DNA of 64,000 bases from Lelliottia jeotgali (GCA_002271215.1 CP018628.1:1674001-1738000), one strand, 5' to 3'; numbered from the stretch's first letter, positions 39,583 through 48,477 are shown. Notes: generated by a model not told the origin, from the letters alone. Program-made: numbers and translations.

Positions 39583-39713
39583 GTATTGTTTCGCTGCCTG
39601 ACCTCTCGGGGGCAACGGGGCGCTACTATAGGGAGTTGCGCTAAAACGGTCAAGCAAATTTTATGCCTGAGTGGCTGTTCGGTTAAGCAATAATCACCTC
39701 TGCCGGTTTACGT

Positions 39714-40574
39714 TCAAATCTGGCCAAAACGACCGGAATTGAAATCGCGAATGGCGTCATTGATTTCCGTTTTGGTGTTCATCACGAACGGGCCGTAACC
39801 CACAATCGGCTCGTTTAACGGCTCGCCCGCCATCAGCAGCACTTTCGCGTCGCTGCTGGCCTCAAGATGCAGTTTTTCCCCGTTCTGGCTGAGAACCACC
39901 AGCTGAGCTTCACCGGCCTGGGTAGAACCGTTCACCGTGATGTTGCCTTCGACCACCACCAGCGCGGTGCTCCATCCGTCCGGCTGATTCAGGGACAAAT
40001 GGCTCCCTTGCTGCAGGGCAATGTCCCACACATTCAGCGAGGAGAAAGTATGCGCCGGGCCTTGATTATCGCCATAACGACCGGCAATGACGCGCAGCTC
40101 GCCGCTGTTATCCGGCAAAGCAATGACCGGAATATCCTCTTTGGTGATGCTCTGATACCCCGGAGTGGCCATTTTGTCCTTCGCCGGAAGGTTGACCCAC
40201 AGCTGCATCATTTTCAGCTCACCGCCCTGGCGGGTGAAGGATTCAGCGTGAAACTCTTCATGCAAAATACCCGCGCCGGCGGTCATCCACTGCACGTCGC
40301 CGGGACCAATCACCCCGCCTTTGCCGGTTGAATCGCGATGCTCCACTTCGCCGGCGTAAACGATAGTGACGGTTTCAAAGCCACGATGTGGATGCTCACC
40401 CACGCCACGCTTCACGCCGTCACCGGGGAAAACGTGTGGGCCCGCATAGTCCAGCAGCAGAAAAGGGCTCAGTGCTTCGCCGTGAGTTTGATAAGAAAAC
40501 ATCGAACGTACCGGAAAGCCATCGCCAACCCAGTGGGAACGCGGTGCGGTGTAGACGCCAGTAACCTGTTTCAT
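39714..40574 (-). CDS. Pirin-family protein
   Basis: The protein has 286 residues forming the bicupin fold of pirins. The N-terminal cupin carries the metal-binding residues in GVGEHPHRGFETVTIVYAGEVEHRDSTG and the GPGDVQWMTAGAGILHEE segment; the C-terminal cupin ends GPFVMNTKTEINDAIRDFNSGRFG. Some bacterial pirins have quercetinase activity; the role here is unknown. It is transcribed divergently from a LysR regulator and both lie between two identical tRNA-Ser genes, so they likely form one regulated insert. Confidence 0.87.
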   Translation of the reverse strand: MKQVTGVYTAPRSHWVGDGFPVRSMFSYQTHGEALSPFLLLDYAGPHVFPGDGVKRGVGEHPHRGFETVTIVYAGEVEHRDSTGKGGVIGPGDVQWMTAGAGILHEEFHAESFTRQGGELKMMQLWVNLPAKDKMATPGYQSITKEDIPVIALPDNSGELRVIAGRYGDNQGPAHTFSSLNVWDIALQQGSHLSLNQPDGWSTALVVVEGNITVNGSTQAGEAQLVVLSQNGEKLHLEASSDAKVLLMAGEPLNEPIVGYGPFVMNTKTEINDAIRDFNSGRFGQI

Positions 40575-40602
40575 CTTTTTCTCCTGCTGTTCGGTTGATG
40601 TG

Positions 40603-40627
40603 TATTAGCTTATATTCGACGCTAATA
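40603..40627. promoter_or_regulatory. LysR-type operator between pirin and LysR genes
   Basis: The perfect inverted repeat TATTAGC-N11-GCTAATA fits the T-N11-A pattern of LysR-family binding sites. It lies 29 nt from the pirin start and 59 nt from the LysR start. Confidence 0.7.
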
Positions 40628-40685
40628 ACCCGGTAGACTGTTAAAATAATACTCAGTGTTCCATAAACAGAACGATGGAGGCGGG

Positions 40686-41591
40686 ATGCAGGATCTCAAT
40701 GATTTTGCGTGGTTTGTGAAAGTCGTGGATCACGGTGGGTTTGCGGCGGCCGGGCGGGCGCTGGATCAGCCGAAATCAAAACTAAGCCGACGAATTGCTC
40801 AACTAGAAGACAGTCTGGGCGTGCGATTAATACATCGCACAACGCGACAGTTTACGGTGACAGAGGTTGGACAAACATTTTATCAGCACTGCAAAGCGAT
40901 GCTGGTGGAGGCGGAGGCGGCTCAGGAAGCGGTCGAGGCGCTACAGGCGGAACCGCGCGGCGTGGTACGGATAACGTGTCCGGTCACGCTCTTGCATGTC
41001 TATATCGGGCCGATGCTGGCCCAATTTATGGTGCGTTACCCAGGCGTGACGTTGCAGCTGGAAGCCACCAACCGCCGCGTCGATGTGGTGGCAGAGGGTA
41101 TTGATGTCGCGATCCGCGTTCGCCCTCGTCCGTTTGACGACAGCGATCTGGTGCTGCGCGTTCTCGCCGATCGTGGACACTGCCTTGTGGCGAGCCCGCA
41201 ACTCATCGCGCGACTGGGCAAACCGACTATGCCTTCCGAACTTAGCCAATGGCCAGGGTTGAGCATGGGGGAGGGCAAACAGCTTCACAAATGGGCATTG
41301 GCCGGGCCTGACGGGGCGAAAGCGGAGGTTCACTTTACGCCGCGTTTTATCACCACCGATATGCTGGCACTGCGTGAAGCCGCAACGGCAGGCGTGGGCG
41401 TAGTTCAGCTGCCTGTTTTAATGGTCAAGGAGCTGCTTGCGCGCGGGGAACTGGTCAGAGTCCTGAACGAGTGGGAGCCGCAAAGGGAAGTGATCCACGC
41501 GGTATATCCGTCGCGTCGCGGACTGCTACCTGCGGTACGTGCGCTGGTGGATTTTTTGGCCTCGGAATATGCGCGGATAATCGAAGAGTAA
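40686..41591 (+). CDS. LysR-family transcriptional regulator
   Basis: The protein has 301 residues from ATG 40686 (GGAGGCGGG ahead). The N-terminal winged helix-turn-helix reads LNDFAWFVKVVDHGGFAAAGRALDQPKSKLSRRIAQLEDSLGVRLIHRTTRQF. The C-terminal effector domain has the CrgA/DsdC-like pattern GVVRITCPVTL and LRVLADRGHCLVASP. It belongs to the subgroup that often controls adjacent pirin or oxidoreductase genes. It probably activates the divergent pirin gene through the dyad at 40603-40627. The ligand is unknown. Confidence 0.88.
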   Translation: MQDLNDFAWFVKVVDHGGFAAAGRALDQPKSKLSRRIAQLEDSLGVRLIHRTTRQFTVTEVGQTFYQHCKAMLVEAEAAQEAVEALQAEPRGVVRITCPVTLLHVYIGPMLAQFMVRYPGVTLQLEATNRRVDVVAEGIDVAIRVRPRPFDDSDLVLRVLADRGHCLVASPQLIARLGKPTMPSELSQWPGLSMGEGKQLHKWALAGPDGAKAEVHFTPRFITTDMLALREAATAGVGVVQLPVLMVKELLARGELVRVLNEWEPQREVIHAVYPSRRGLLPAVRALVDFLASEYARIIEE

Positions 41592-41608
41592 TGACATTCA
41601 TACAGACG

Positions 41609-41637
41609 AAAAAAAAGCCCGCATTTTCATGCGAGCT
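41609..41637 (-). terminator. Terminator of the second tRNA-Ser gene
   Basis: The same hairpin as at 39454-39482, differing by one base that makes a mismatch in the stem (AGCCCGCAT versus AGCTCGCAT), followed on the minus strand by eight Ts. Confidence 0.8.
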
Positions 41638-41649
41638 CTTCTTCAAATA

Positions 41650-41737
41650 TGGCGGTGAGAGAGGGGTTCGAACCCTCGATACGTTGCCGTATACACACTT
41701 TCCAGGCGTGCTCCTTCAGCCACTCGGACACCTCACC
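41650..41737 (-). tRNA. serX: tRNA-Ser (anticodon GGA), second copy, serX position
   Basis: The 88-nt sequence is identical to the copy at 39495-39582, including encoded CCA. It lies upstream of ghrA, the place of serX in E. coli. Flanking similarity extends through the terminator on one side and only a few bases on the other. Confidence 0.95.
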
Positions 41738-41969
41738 GTATTGTCATCCCGTTGTTGCTGGGACGGGCGCTAATGTAAGTAAAAGGGGCACTGGCGTCAA
41801 TCAACTTTTTCAGATATTTGGCGCGTTTAGACAAAGTTTCAGCAATGTGATTCCTGATTGTGCTGAAAGCGCTTTTTTTATCAACAACACAGTCGGCGGT
41901 TTATTTGTTATCCTGATAATCCTCTTGAAAACACCTATAAATCATCGCAATAAAAAGGCAGGAGTCATT

Positions 41970-42908
41970 ATGGATATCATCTTTTATCACCCTACGTTTG
42001 ATACTTCTTACTGGATCAAAGCGCTGTCGGAAGCCATTCCCGGCGCGCGCGTTCGTGAGTGGAAGCGGGGCGATAACGAACACGCTGATTACGCTCTCGT
42101 CTGGCATCCGCCGGTGGAGATGTTGCAAGGGCGCAATCTGAAAGCGGTGTTTGCCCTCGGCGCGGGCGTGGATTCCATCCTGAGTAAGTTAAAAGCTCAT
42201 CCAGAAATGTTGCCAGAACATATTCCCCTGTTCCGGCTCGAAGACACCGGTATGGGCCAGCAAATGCAGGAATACGCGGTGAGTCAGGTGTTGCACTGGT
42301 TCCGCCGATTTGACGATTATCAGGCGCTCAAGCAGCAGTCGCGCTGGGAGCCATTAGCCGATTATCAGCGCGAAGATTTTACCATCGGGCTGCTGGGCGC
42401 GGGCGTGCTGGGATCGAAAGTGGCGGAAGCGCTGGCCCCGTGGGGATTCCCGCTGCGCTGCTGGAGTCGTACGCGCAAAGCGTATCCTGGCGTAGAAAGC
42501 TTTGCCGGTCATGACGAACTGCCAGACTTCCTGAAGGGCACGCGCGTACTCATCAACCTGCTGCCGAACACGGCAGAGACGGTAGGGATTATCAATAAAG
42601 ATGTGCTCAATCAGCTGGCGGATGGGAGCTATTTGATGAACCTGGCGCGCGGCATTCATCTGGTCGAAGCGGATCTGCTGTCGGTTCTGGCGAGCGGCAA
42701 GCTGAAAGGTGCGATGCTGGATGTCTACAGCCGTGAACCGTTGCCGGTGGAAAGCCCGCTGTGGGCGCATCCGCGTGTTGCTATGACCCCGCACGTGGCC
42801 GCTGTCACGCGTCCGGCGGAAGCGGTGGACTATATTGCCCGCACCATCGGCCTGCTTGAGCAGGGGAAACCCGCGACAGGGCAGGTCGATAGACAGCGCG
42901 GCTACTAA
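41970..42908 (+). CDS. ghrA: Glyoxylate/hydroxypyruvate reductase A
   Basis: GhrA reduces glyoxylate and hydroxypyruvate with NADPH in the cytoplasm. It has 312 residues, the E. coli length, from ATG 41970 with AGGCAGGAG upstream; a longer frame runs through the tRNA gene and is ignored. The Rossmann motif [16 protein letters not shown] near residue 140 and WSRTRK (arginine after strand 2, NADPH preference) are visible. The catalytic Arg lies in [10 protein letters not shown], and Glu and His lie in the C-terminal half (TPHVAAVT). Confidence 0.95.
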   Translation: MDIIFYHPTFDTSYWIKALSEAIPGARVREWKRGDNEHADYALVWHPPVEMLQGRNLKAVFALGAGVDSILSKLKAHPEMLPEHIPLFRLEDTGMGQQMQEYAVSQVLHWFRRFDDYQALKQQSRWEPLADYQREDFTIGLLGAGVLGSKVAEALAPWGFPLRCWSRTRKAYPGVESFAGHDELPDFLKGTRVLINLLPNTAETVGIINKDVLNQLADGSYLMNLARGIHLVEADLLSVLASGKLKGAMLDVYSREPLPVESPLWAHPRVAMTPHVAAVTRPAEAVDYIARTIGLLEQGKPATGQVDRQRGY

Positions 42909-42915
42909 CCACGGT

Positions 42916-42938
42916 AACCCGGCATTCGCCGGGTTTTT
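42916..42938 (+). terminator. Terminator of ghrA
   Basis: AACCCGGC-ATTC-GCCGGGTT with a T-run, seven bases after the ghrA stop codon. Confidence 0.87.
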
Positions 42939-42996
42939 GCTAATAAACGCCGGGCAGACCTGCTATCCTTTGGATAAAACACCAGAGGAGAGAGAG

Positions 42997-43734
42997 ATGT
43001 ATCCCGTAGACCTGCATATGCACACCGTCGCCAGCACCCACGCGTACAGCACCCTTCATGACTACATCGCGCAAGCCAAACTGAAAGGGATTAAGCTCTT
43101 TGCGATTACCGATCACGGTCCTGATATGGCAGATGCACCGCATTACTGGCACTTTGTGAATATGCGCATCTGGCCTCGTCTGGTGGAGGGGGTTGGGATT
43201 CTGCGTGGTATCGAAGCCAATATTAAAAATACGGACGGCGAGATCGACTGTACTGGCCCAATGCTCACCTCTCTGGATCTGATTATCGCCGGTTTTCATG
43301 AACCGGTATTTGCACCACAGGATAAAGAGACGAATACTCAGGCGATGATCGCGACGATTGCCAGCGGCAATGTCCACATCATTAGCCACCCTGGCAACCC
43401 GAAATTCCCGATCGACATTCAGGCGGTTGCGCAAGCGGCGGCGAAACATCGTGTGGCGCTGGAGATTAATAACTCCTCCTTTACTCACTCGCGTATTGGC
43501 AGCGAAGCCAACTGTCGCGCTGTCGCGGCAGCCGTACGTGACGCGGGCGGAATGGTCGCGCTGGGGTCTGATTCTCACACCGCGTTTACGCTGGGTGAAT
43601 TTGGCGAGTGCCGGAAAGTGTTAGATGAGGTAGGGTTCCCGGAAGAGAGAATATTGAACGTCACGCCGCGTCGGATGCTCGATTTCCTCGAATCGCGCGG
43701 CATGCCTGTTATCCCTGAATTTGCTGAACTTTAA
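42997..43734 (+). CDS. ycdX: PHP-domain zinc phosphatase YcdX
   Basis: YcdX is a cytoplasmic hydrolase with a trinuclear zinc centre, implicated in swarming in E. coli. It has 245 residues as in E. coli, from ATG 42997 (AGAGGAGAG ahead). PHP motifs are clear: motif [10 protein letters not shown] (His7, His9), motif II TDHG (residues 38-41), a middle [12 protein letters not shown], and motif [10 protein letters not shown] near the C-terminus. It is followed by ycdY, whose product is reported to act as its chaperone. Confidence 0.95.
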   Translation: MYPVDLHMHTVASTHAYSTLHDYIAQAKLKGIKLFAITDHGPDMADAPHYWHFVNMRIWPRLVEGVGILRGIEANIKNTDGEIDCTGPMLTSLDLIIAGFHEPVFAPQDKETNTQAMIATIASGNVHIISHPGNPKFPIDIQAVAQAAAKHRVALEINNSSFTHSRIGSEANCRAVAAAVRDAGGMVALGSDSHTAFTLGEFGECRKVLDEVGFPEERILNVTPRRMLDFLESRGMPVIPEFAEL

Positions 43735-43754
43735 TATTGTAATGGAATAAAGAA

Positions 43755-44309
43755 ATGAACGAGTTTTCAATCCTTTGCCGCGTACTGGGCACCCTGTACT
43801 ATCGCCAGCCGCAAGATCCGCTGCTGGTGCCGCTCTTTACGCTGATTCGCGAAGGAAAGCTCGCGGACAACTGGCCGCTGGAGCAGGATGAGTTGTTGCA
43901 ACGACTGCAAAATAGCTGCGATATGCAGCAGATTGCAGCGGATTACAACGCGCTGTTTGTGGGAGAAGAGGGCCGTGTTTCACCCTTCCGCTCATCATGG
44001 GAAGAGGGCGCGACAGAATCTGAAGTTCGCGCATTCCTGTCCGAGCGTGGAATGCCGTTGAGCGATGCGCCTGCCGATCATATTGGTACGCTGCTGCTGG
44101 CGGCGTCATGGATTGAAGACCATTCCGGCGAGGATGAAAGTGAAGCCCTGGAAACGCTGTTTGGTGATTACCTTCTGCCGTGGTGCGGCGCTTTCCTCGG
44201 CAAGATTGAAGCGCATGCCACATCTCCTTTCTGGCGCACGATGGCGCCATTGACCCGCGAAGCCATTTCCGCGATGTGGGATGAATTGCAGGAAGAGAAC
44301 GAAGAGTGA
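43755..44309 (+). CDS. ycdY: TorD-family chaperone YcdY
   Basis: This redox-enzyme maturation (TorD/DmsD-like) chaperone has 184 residues, the E. coli length. It is all-helical and acidic, with the family segment YNALFVGEEGRVSPFRSSWEEG near residue 63. In E. coli it is reported to raise YcdX activity, perhaps by helping zinc loading, rather than serving a molybdoenzyme. It starts 20 nt after ycdX and is probably co-transcribed. Confidence 0.94.
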   Translation: MNEFSILCRVLGTLYYRQPQDPLLVPLFTLIREGKLADNWPLEQDELLQRLQNSCDMQQIAADYNALFVGEEGRVSPFRSSWEEGATESEVRAFLSERGMPLSDAPADHIGTLLLAASWIEDHSGEDESEALETLFGDYLLPWCGAFLGKIEAHATSPFWRTMAPLTREAISAMWDELQEENEE

Positions 44310-44405
44310 TTTGCATCACATTGTCAATGTAACGGTACATTTGAACTTGCATAAAATGTGCTCGTGATCTCATTTCAATGGCGCGTTTCTGATAAGATGC
44401 GCGCC

Positions 44406-44888
44406 ATGAACATACTTCTTTCTATTGCCATTACGACAGGTATTCTCTCCGGAATTTGGGGATGGGTAGCCGTGTCTTTGGGACTGCTCAGCTGGGCAGG
44501 TTTCCTTGGCTGTACCGCCTATTTCGCTTGCCCGCAGGGTGGCGTGAAAGGGCTGTTTATTTCCGGTTGCACCATGATGAGCGGCGTTGTCTGGGCATTG
44601 ATAATCATGCACGGCAGCGCACTGGCGCCGCACCTTGAAATCGTCGGCTATATGATGACGGGTGTTGTGGCTTTTCTGATGTGTATTCAGGCAAAACACC
44701 TGTTGCTGTCGTTTGTTCCTGGAACCTTCATTGGCGCCTGTGCGACCTTTGCCGGGCAGGGCGACTGGAAAATGATTATTCCGTCGCTGCTGCTGGGGCT
44801 GGTGTTTGGCTACGCGATGAAGAACAGCGGGCTTTGGCTCGCGGCACGACGAGAGCGTTCGCAGAATCTCCCGGAATTAAGCAAATAA
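44406..44888 (+). CDS. ycdZ: Inner-membrane protein YcdZ (DUF1097)
   Basis: The protein has 160 residues (E. coli 163) from ATG 44406, with six hydrophobic segments (MNILLSIAITTGILSGIWGW, GWVAVSLGLLSWAGFLGCTAYFACP and so on). It belongs to the DUF1097 family. Its function is unknown, although the position after ycdXY is conserved. An ATG three codons upstream (44397) is also possible. It is convergent with csgG and followed by a strong bidirectional terminator. Confidence 0.92.
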   Translation: MNILLSIAITTGILSGIWGWVAVSLGLLSWAGFLGCTAYFACPQGGVKGLFISGCTMMSGVVWALIIMHGSALAPHLEIVGYMMTGVVAFLMCIQAKHLLLSFVPGTFIGACATFAGQGDWKMIIPSLLLGLVFGYAMKNSGLWLAARRERSQNLPELSK

Positions 44889-44919
44889 AAAAGCGAGGCC
44901 ACAGAGCCTCGCTTTTTAT
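44887..44919. terminator. Bidirectional terminator between ycdZ and csgG
   Basis: The stem AAAAGCGAGGC/GCCTCGCTTTT with a 6-nt loop has A-runs and T-runs on both sides, so it can end both convergent messages. Confidence 0.88.
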
Positions 44920-44933
44920 TGGTGCGTTCAGAA

Positions 44934-45767
44934 TCAGGATTCCGGAGGCACCGACATTTCACGGTATTTCACCAGGACTTCATTTTTCACGTCATTTTTA
45001 TTTTGCAGATCCCACAGACCGCGATCGATACCGTCGTTAATCAGGAAAATAACCCCTGTTTCAATGGCCGACATCAGGCACATCATAACCGGCTCATTCG
45101 AGGTATATCCGATTTCGCCTTCCAGAAGACGCTGGTAGTCAATAAAGCGGAATACACCGGCCTGGACTTCATACGAGAGAATCGTTTTGCTGGTAGTGAC
45201 CGAGGATAATACTTCACCGGTGCTTACGTTAACCACGCGCAGATTGACAGCAATTTGGTCGAGCTGGTATTGCGTATCAGCCCCGATACCGAAATAACGC
45301 GCCCCGACACCGCCCGATTTCACATTACTTTCATAGCCGATAATCGACCCTTCAACCATTACGTTAGCAGCAACCAGCGATTGCAACGGTACGCGGTTGT
45401 TAACCTCAACCGTGCCATTCTCCTGCGCGGCACGAATGATTTTGCGCTCGTTCAGCAGGTTTTGCAGGCCCTGACGTTCAAGAGGAATAAACCAGCGAGA
45501 GTCCTTAAGCGCAGTCACCAGCATCGCGGTGGCACTCTGTGGAACCGCCGTCGAGAAGTTACTCGCCGGATACGGTTTAAACTGGCCGGTTTCATCCTGA
45601 ATGTTGTAGACCGAAACAAAAATCTTACCAGTAGGAGAGGGCAGATGAGTCAGATCGCGATAGCTTTGCGCCCGAGGCATGAGTGTGGGCTTCGCGGCTT
45701 CTTTAGGTGGAGCAGTTAAACAACCGCTCAATAAGCACACTGCAACAAGTATCAGAAAGCGCTGCAT
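44934..45767 (-). CDS. csgG: Curli secretion channel lipoprotein CsgG
   Basis: CsgG forms the nonameric outer-membrane pore that exports CsgA, CsgB and CsgF. It has 277 residues as in E. coli. A lipoprotein signal ends at lipobox LLSGC (Cys16), followed by LTAPPKEAAKPTLMPRA. The constriction-loop region near NFSTAVPQSATAML and the barrel hairpins around VKSGGVGARYFGIGADTQYQLDQ and RVVNVSTGEVLSSVTTSKTI are conserved. It is the last gene of csgDEFG. Confidence 0.96.
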   Translation of the reverse strand: MQRFLILVAVCLLSGCLTAPPKEAAKPTLMPRAQSYRDLTHLPSPTGKIFVSVYNIQDETGQFKPYPASNFSTAVPQSATAMLVTALKDSRWFIPLERQGLQNLLNERKIIRAAQENGTVEVNNRVPLQSLVAANVMVEGSIIGYESNVKSGGVGARYFGIGADTQYQLDQIAVNLRVVNVSTGEVLSSVTTSKTILSYEVQAGVFRFIDYQRLLEGEIGYTSNEPVMMCLMSAIETGVIFLINDGIDRGLWDLQNKNDVKNEVLVKYREMSVPPES

Positions 45768-45793
45768 GATTGTTGTCCTTATCTCGTTGTTGT

Positions 45794-46210
45794 TTAGAAA
45801 TCAGTTGAATTGGTGGCGAGACCTGAAACCTGAATGGTGGAAGTTTTCCCCGTTTTCCGGTCGGTCACATTCAACTGCAGTTGCCCGTCTTTATTCGCAA
45901 TATCGACAATAAAATCATTGGTCACCATGCGACCCGGTTTGCCGGTATTAATATTCGTTAATAAGCCACCTAATATTTGCGACTGAATAGCCTGAGTGAA
46001 GTTATCCAGTGCCGACGGTGTTTCTATACCGAGATCATCGTTATAACTGGGATCTTTGTAGGAGTTCTGGGCCTGGGCTTCATTGAGTAAAAAAGCCCCG
46101 TTGTTCGGATTGCCGCCAAAATTTGGGTTACGGAACTGGAAGGTCATATTCCCGGCCCAGCTTAACGGTGCAATCAACATTAGCGAAATAACTGTGTGTG
46201 CGAGACGCAT
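45794..46210 (-). CDS. csgF: Curli assembly factor CsgF
   Basis: CsgF passes through CsgG, caps the pore and anchors the CsgB nucleator at the cell surface. It has 138 residues, the E. coli length. A signal peptide (residues 1-19, [15 protein letters not shown]) is followed by the pore-binding N-terminus [27 protein letters not shown] and a C-terminal beta domain. It lies between csgE and csgG in one operon. Confidence 0.95.
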   Translation of the reverse strand: MRLAHTVISLMLIAPLSWAGNMTFQFRNPNFGGNPNNGAFLLNEAQAQNSYKDPSYNDDLGIETPSALDNFTQAIQSQILGGLLTNINTGKPGRMVTNDFIVDIANKDGQLQLNVTDRKTGKTSTIQVSGLATNSTDF

Positions 46211-46233
46211 TACAGCCTCCGGATCATATATAG

Positions 46234-46623
46234 CTAAAATTCATCTTTTGCTAAATCGCCAGTGCCTAACAGAGCCTTATCTATTTGCAGACGATTTACC
46301 GCTTCTTCAGTTTGTGCCAGTGCAAAACTGATGTTTTTGTCAAAGTCTCTTTTCGTGGGGAATAAAAAGGTCTGGTAAATAACGTCCTGATTAACCGTTA
46401 TTGTTATCCAGCTTCCCCATCGAGCACTGGGTCGCTCATTGATCGTTAAGTTGCCAGGATAATCACTTTCCCATTTGTCGCTAAAAGCCCGATAAAAATC
46501 GTGGCCGATTGATGAGACGGTGTGGTCAGTTAATAGTCCGGGAACTTCCACTTCAACAGCGTGAAGATTTCCGGCAGCAAGCAGAAAGCCGACTGCCGCT
46601 ATCCAGCTCGACGTGCGTTTCAT
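46234..46623 (-). CDS. csgE: Curli export gate and specificity factor CsgE
   Basis: CsgE caps the periplasmic side of CsgG and selects curli subunits. It has 129 residues, the E. coli length. The signal peptide spans about residues 1-22 ([16 protein letters not shown]). The mature part keeps conserved [34 protein letters not shown]. It follows csgD by four bases and precedes csgF. Confidence 0.95.
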   Translation of the reverse strand: MKRTSSWIAAVGFLLAAGNLHAVEVEVPGLLTDHTVSSIGHDFYRAFSDKWESDYPGNLTINERPSARWGSWITITVNQDVIYQTFLFPTKRDFDKNISFALAQTEEAVNRLQIDKALLGTGDLAKDEF

Positions 46624-46627
46624 GTTG

Positions 46628-47278
46628 TTAACGCCTGAGGTTATCGTTTGCCCATGAAACAGCCTGAGTTCTGTTTTTAACAGCTATCTTCTTGAAAAGA
46701 TTATAGAGATGAGTCTTCACTGTATTTTCGCTGATAAATAACGAACGGGCGATTTCAATATTTGAAGAACCAATGCGTAATTTATTCAGAATCTCTTTTT
46801 CGCGATGCGTCAGCAAAGCGGATTCTGAGCTGTTATAGCGATAATTTCCGGAGTGAGTGATGAGATAGCTGGCCAGCTTTTGTGAAAAGTAACACTCTCC
46901 ACGTAAAATCCCCTGCAGCCCATCTACCACTCTCGTCTCGTCTTCAGTGACGTAAAAGACGCCATTGATATGCGGCCAGCTTTCAATATCCCGGAAGGGA
47001 TACTCATCAGGTGTATTCAATAATAGCGCGCGGATATTATTGTTTTTCCTGCTTAAGTTATCTTGCCAGTAATGGATAAGCTTTTTATCAGCTTCCATCA
47101 TATCGAAGAGAATAATGCTGCCAGGAGCAATATCATCATAAGAACGTTGAATATTATGCAATTTCCCGTTCAGTGACAGAGATTGCTTCAAATGCTGTAA
47201 TAATGCTGTCGCTTGTAAAGAAGGCTTTGTGATCAACAATAATGTATGACCATGTAAACTATGGACTTCATTAAACAT
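46628..47278 (-). CDS. csgD: Biofilm master regulator CsgD
   Basis: CsgD is a LuxR-type transcription factor that turns on curli (csgBAC) and, through adrA/dgcC, cellulose. It has 216 residues, the E. coli length. The N-terminal half is a degenerate receiver-like domain. The C-terminal helix-turn-helix is [43 protein letters not shown] near residues 153-197. Transcription starts in the long divergent csgD-csgB region and is known in E. coli to depend on RpoS, OmpR and c-di-GMP. Confidence 0.96.
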   Translation of the reverse strand: MFNEVHSLHGHTLLLITKPSLQATALLQHLKQSLSLNGKLHNIQRSYDDIAPGSIILFDMMEADKKLIHYWQDNLSRKNNNIRALLLNTPDEYPFRDIESWPHINGVFYVTEDETRVVDGLQGILRGECYFSQKLASYLITHSGNYRYNSSESALLTHREKEILNKLRIGSSNIEIARSLFISENTVKTHLYNLFKKIAVKNRTQAVSWANDNLRR

Positions 47279-47387
47279 GATGCAACCCCACTTTTTTATA
47301 ACACCCGGCAGTTGTCCCCCGATATATTCAAGGGGACCCCAGAAGTACTGACAGATGTTGCACTGCTGTGTGTAGAATCAGACCATA

Positions 47388-47403
47388 ACCTCCAGCAGGA
47401 GGT
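47388..47403 (-). promoter_or_regulatory. Hairpin in the csgD 5' leader
   Basis: ACCTCC-TGCT-GGAGGT forms a 6-bp stem-loop within the expected long csgD leader, 110-125 nt before the start codon. In E. coli this leader is the target of small RNAs such as OmrA/B, McaS and GcvB; whether this hairpin plays that role here is inference. Confidence 0.5.
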
Positions 47404-47435
47404 AAATATGAAAAATAATTCGTACTGCTGATTTC

Positions 47436-47441
47436 AATCTA
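47436..47441 (-). promoter_or_regulatory. csgD -10 element candidate
   Basis: On the minus strand TAGATT, inside GCTAGATTGAAATCAG, corresponds to the E. coli csgD -10 region. It would give a leader of about 150 nt. Confidence 0.55.
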
Positions 47442-47905
47442 GCTATTACGATTTTTAAATCAAGTGTTAATGGTGTAACAAGATGTAAAAATCAATATTA
47501 ATTTGTGAATTTAAGGGGCTGTGAATGTTTACGAATGATAAAAAAGTTGTACATGAGAATAATGCTGCACACATTTTAAAAATCATACAAATTATTTTAA
47601 TTATTTGATTTAAATGGATATATGTTATTTGTAATTTGTTTATAACAGGTATGAGAACGATGAAATCTCTAAGACTTTGCCTGCTAAGTGAAAGCACTTA
47701 AGAAATCGAGTGAGTTGTGACGAGTGTGTCTGGTGTTGGACCTCGTGACTGTCAAAGTGCCGTCATTCAGGGGATGCACGCTCCCTGTTAAGTTGCGCAA
47801 GTGTAACCGTGAAATATTTTATAAAAAACTAACTTACGCTTCTGTCTGAGAATTTTGGCATTAATTAATACTTTGAGGTGATCGAGGGAATGAAAATAAC
47901 ACTCG

Positions 47906-47916
47906 CGGGTGAGATA
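47906..47916 (+). promoter_or_regulatory. CsgD-binding site upstream of csgB
   Basis: CGGGTGAGATA matches the published CsgD consensus CGGGKGAKNKA at every position. It lies 106 nt upstream of the csgB start. Confidence 0.8.
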
Positions 47917-48021
47917 TTTAAATTGTTTCGATAGACATACTCTTCATCGTAACGCAGCGTTAACAAAAAACGAATCGCGTTAACACCGAGAAGTTTATTA
48001 TTTCCAGGTCCAGGTGACAAC

Positions 48022-48477
48022 ATGAAAAACAAAACGTTATTTATGATGTTTACATTACTGGGTGCGCCTGGGTTATCAATCGCGGCAGGCCCGGATTTGG
48101 CAAATTCGGAATTTAACTTCGCGATTAATGAATTAAGCAAGTCTTCATATAATCAGGCAGCCATTATTGGTCAGCAGGGTTCAGGTAATAATGCTGAAGT
48201 TCGTCAGGGCGGGTCTAAATTACTGTCCGTTGTTTCTCAGGAAGGTGTAAACAACCGAGCGAAAGTTGATCAATCAGGGACTTATAACCTTGCTTATATC
48301 GATCAGGACGGCAACGGCAACGATGCGAGTATTAAGCAAGGGGCTTTTGGTAATACCGCGATGATTATCCAGAAAGGTTCGGGTAACAAAGCGAATATTA
48401 CGCAGTATGGTACGCAAAAAACAGCAGTTGTAGTACAGAGACAGTCGCAAATGGCCATTCGCGTTATCCAACGCTGA
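48022..48477 (+). CDS. csgB: Curli nucleator protein CsgB
   Basis: CsgB is the minor curli subunit that nucleates CsgA polymerisation on the cell surface. It has 151 residues, the E. coli length. A signal peptide of about 21 residues (GLSIA/AGPDL) is followed by the secretion segment and five imperfect repeats with pattern X6-Q-X-G-X-N-X-A-X3-Q (for example AAIIGQQGSGNNAEVRQGG, AYIDQDGNGNDASIKQG). The last repeat has the basic tail QRQSQMAIRVIQR needed for attachment. It is the first gene of csgBAC. Confidence 0.96.
   Translation: MKNKTLFMMFTLLGAPGLSIAAGPDLANSEFNFAINELSKSSYNQAAIIGQQGSGNNAEVRQGGSKLLSVVSQEGVNNRAKVDQSGTYNLAYIDQDGNGNDASIKQGAFGNTAMIIQKGSGNKANITQYGTQKTAVVVQRQSQMAIRVIQR

Larger units (their letters stand above)
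47279..48021. promoter_or_regulatory. csgD-csgB divergent control region (743 nt)
   Basis: No gene is supported here. The region is AT-rich, as in E. coli, where the gap is also about 750 nt and is bound by OmpR, IHF, H-NS, CpxR and others. The segment 47431-47480, read on the minus strand, contains ACACTTGATTTAAAAATCG and GCTAGATTGAAATCAG, which resembles the known E. coli csgD promoter. Short open frames within it have no ribosome-binding sites. Confidence 0.8.

Noticed and set aside
39495-41737. Prophage or integrative element using the tRNA-Ser genes as attL/attR
   Set aside because: The duplicated segment is a complete tRNA plus terminator rather than a 3' fragment, and no integrase lies between the copies. 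The term 'insert' is kept, but not a phage or integrative element claim.
47467-48140. Small minus-strand frames in the csgD-csgB gap
   Set aside because: They lie in AT-rich control DNA, lack ribosome-binding sites, and one overlaps the csgB coding region.
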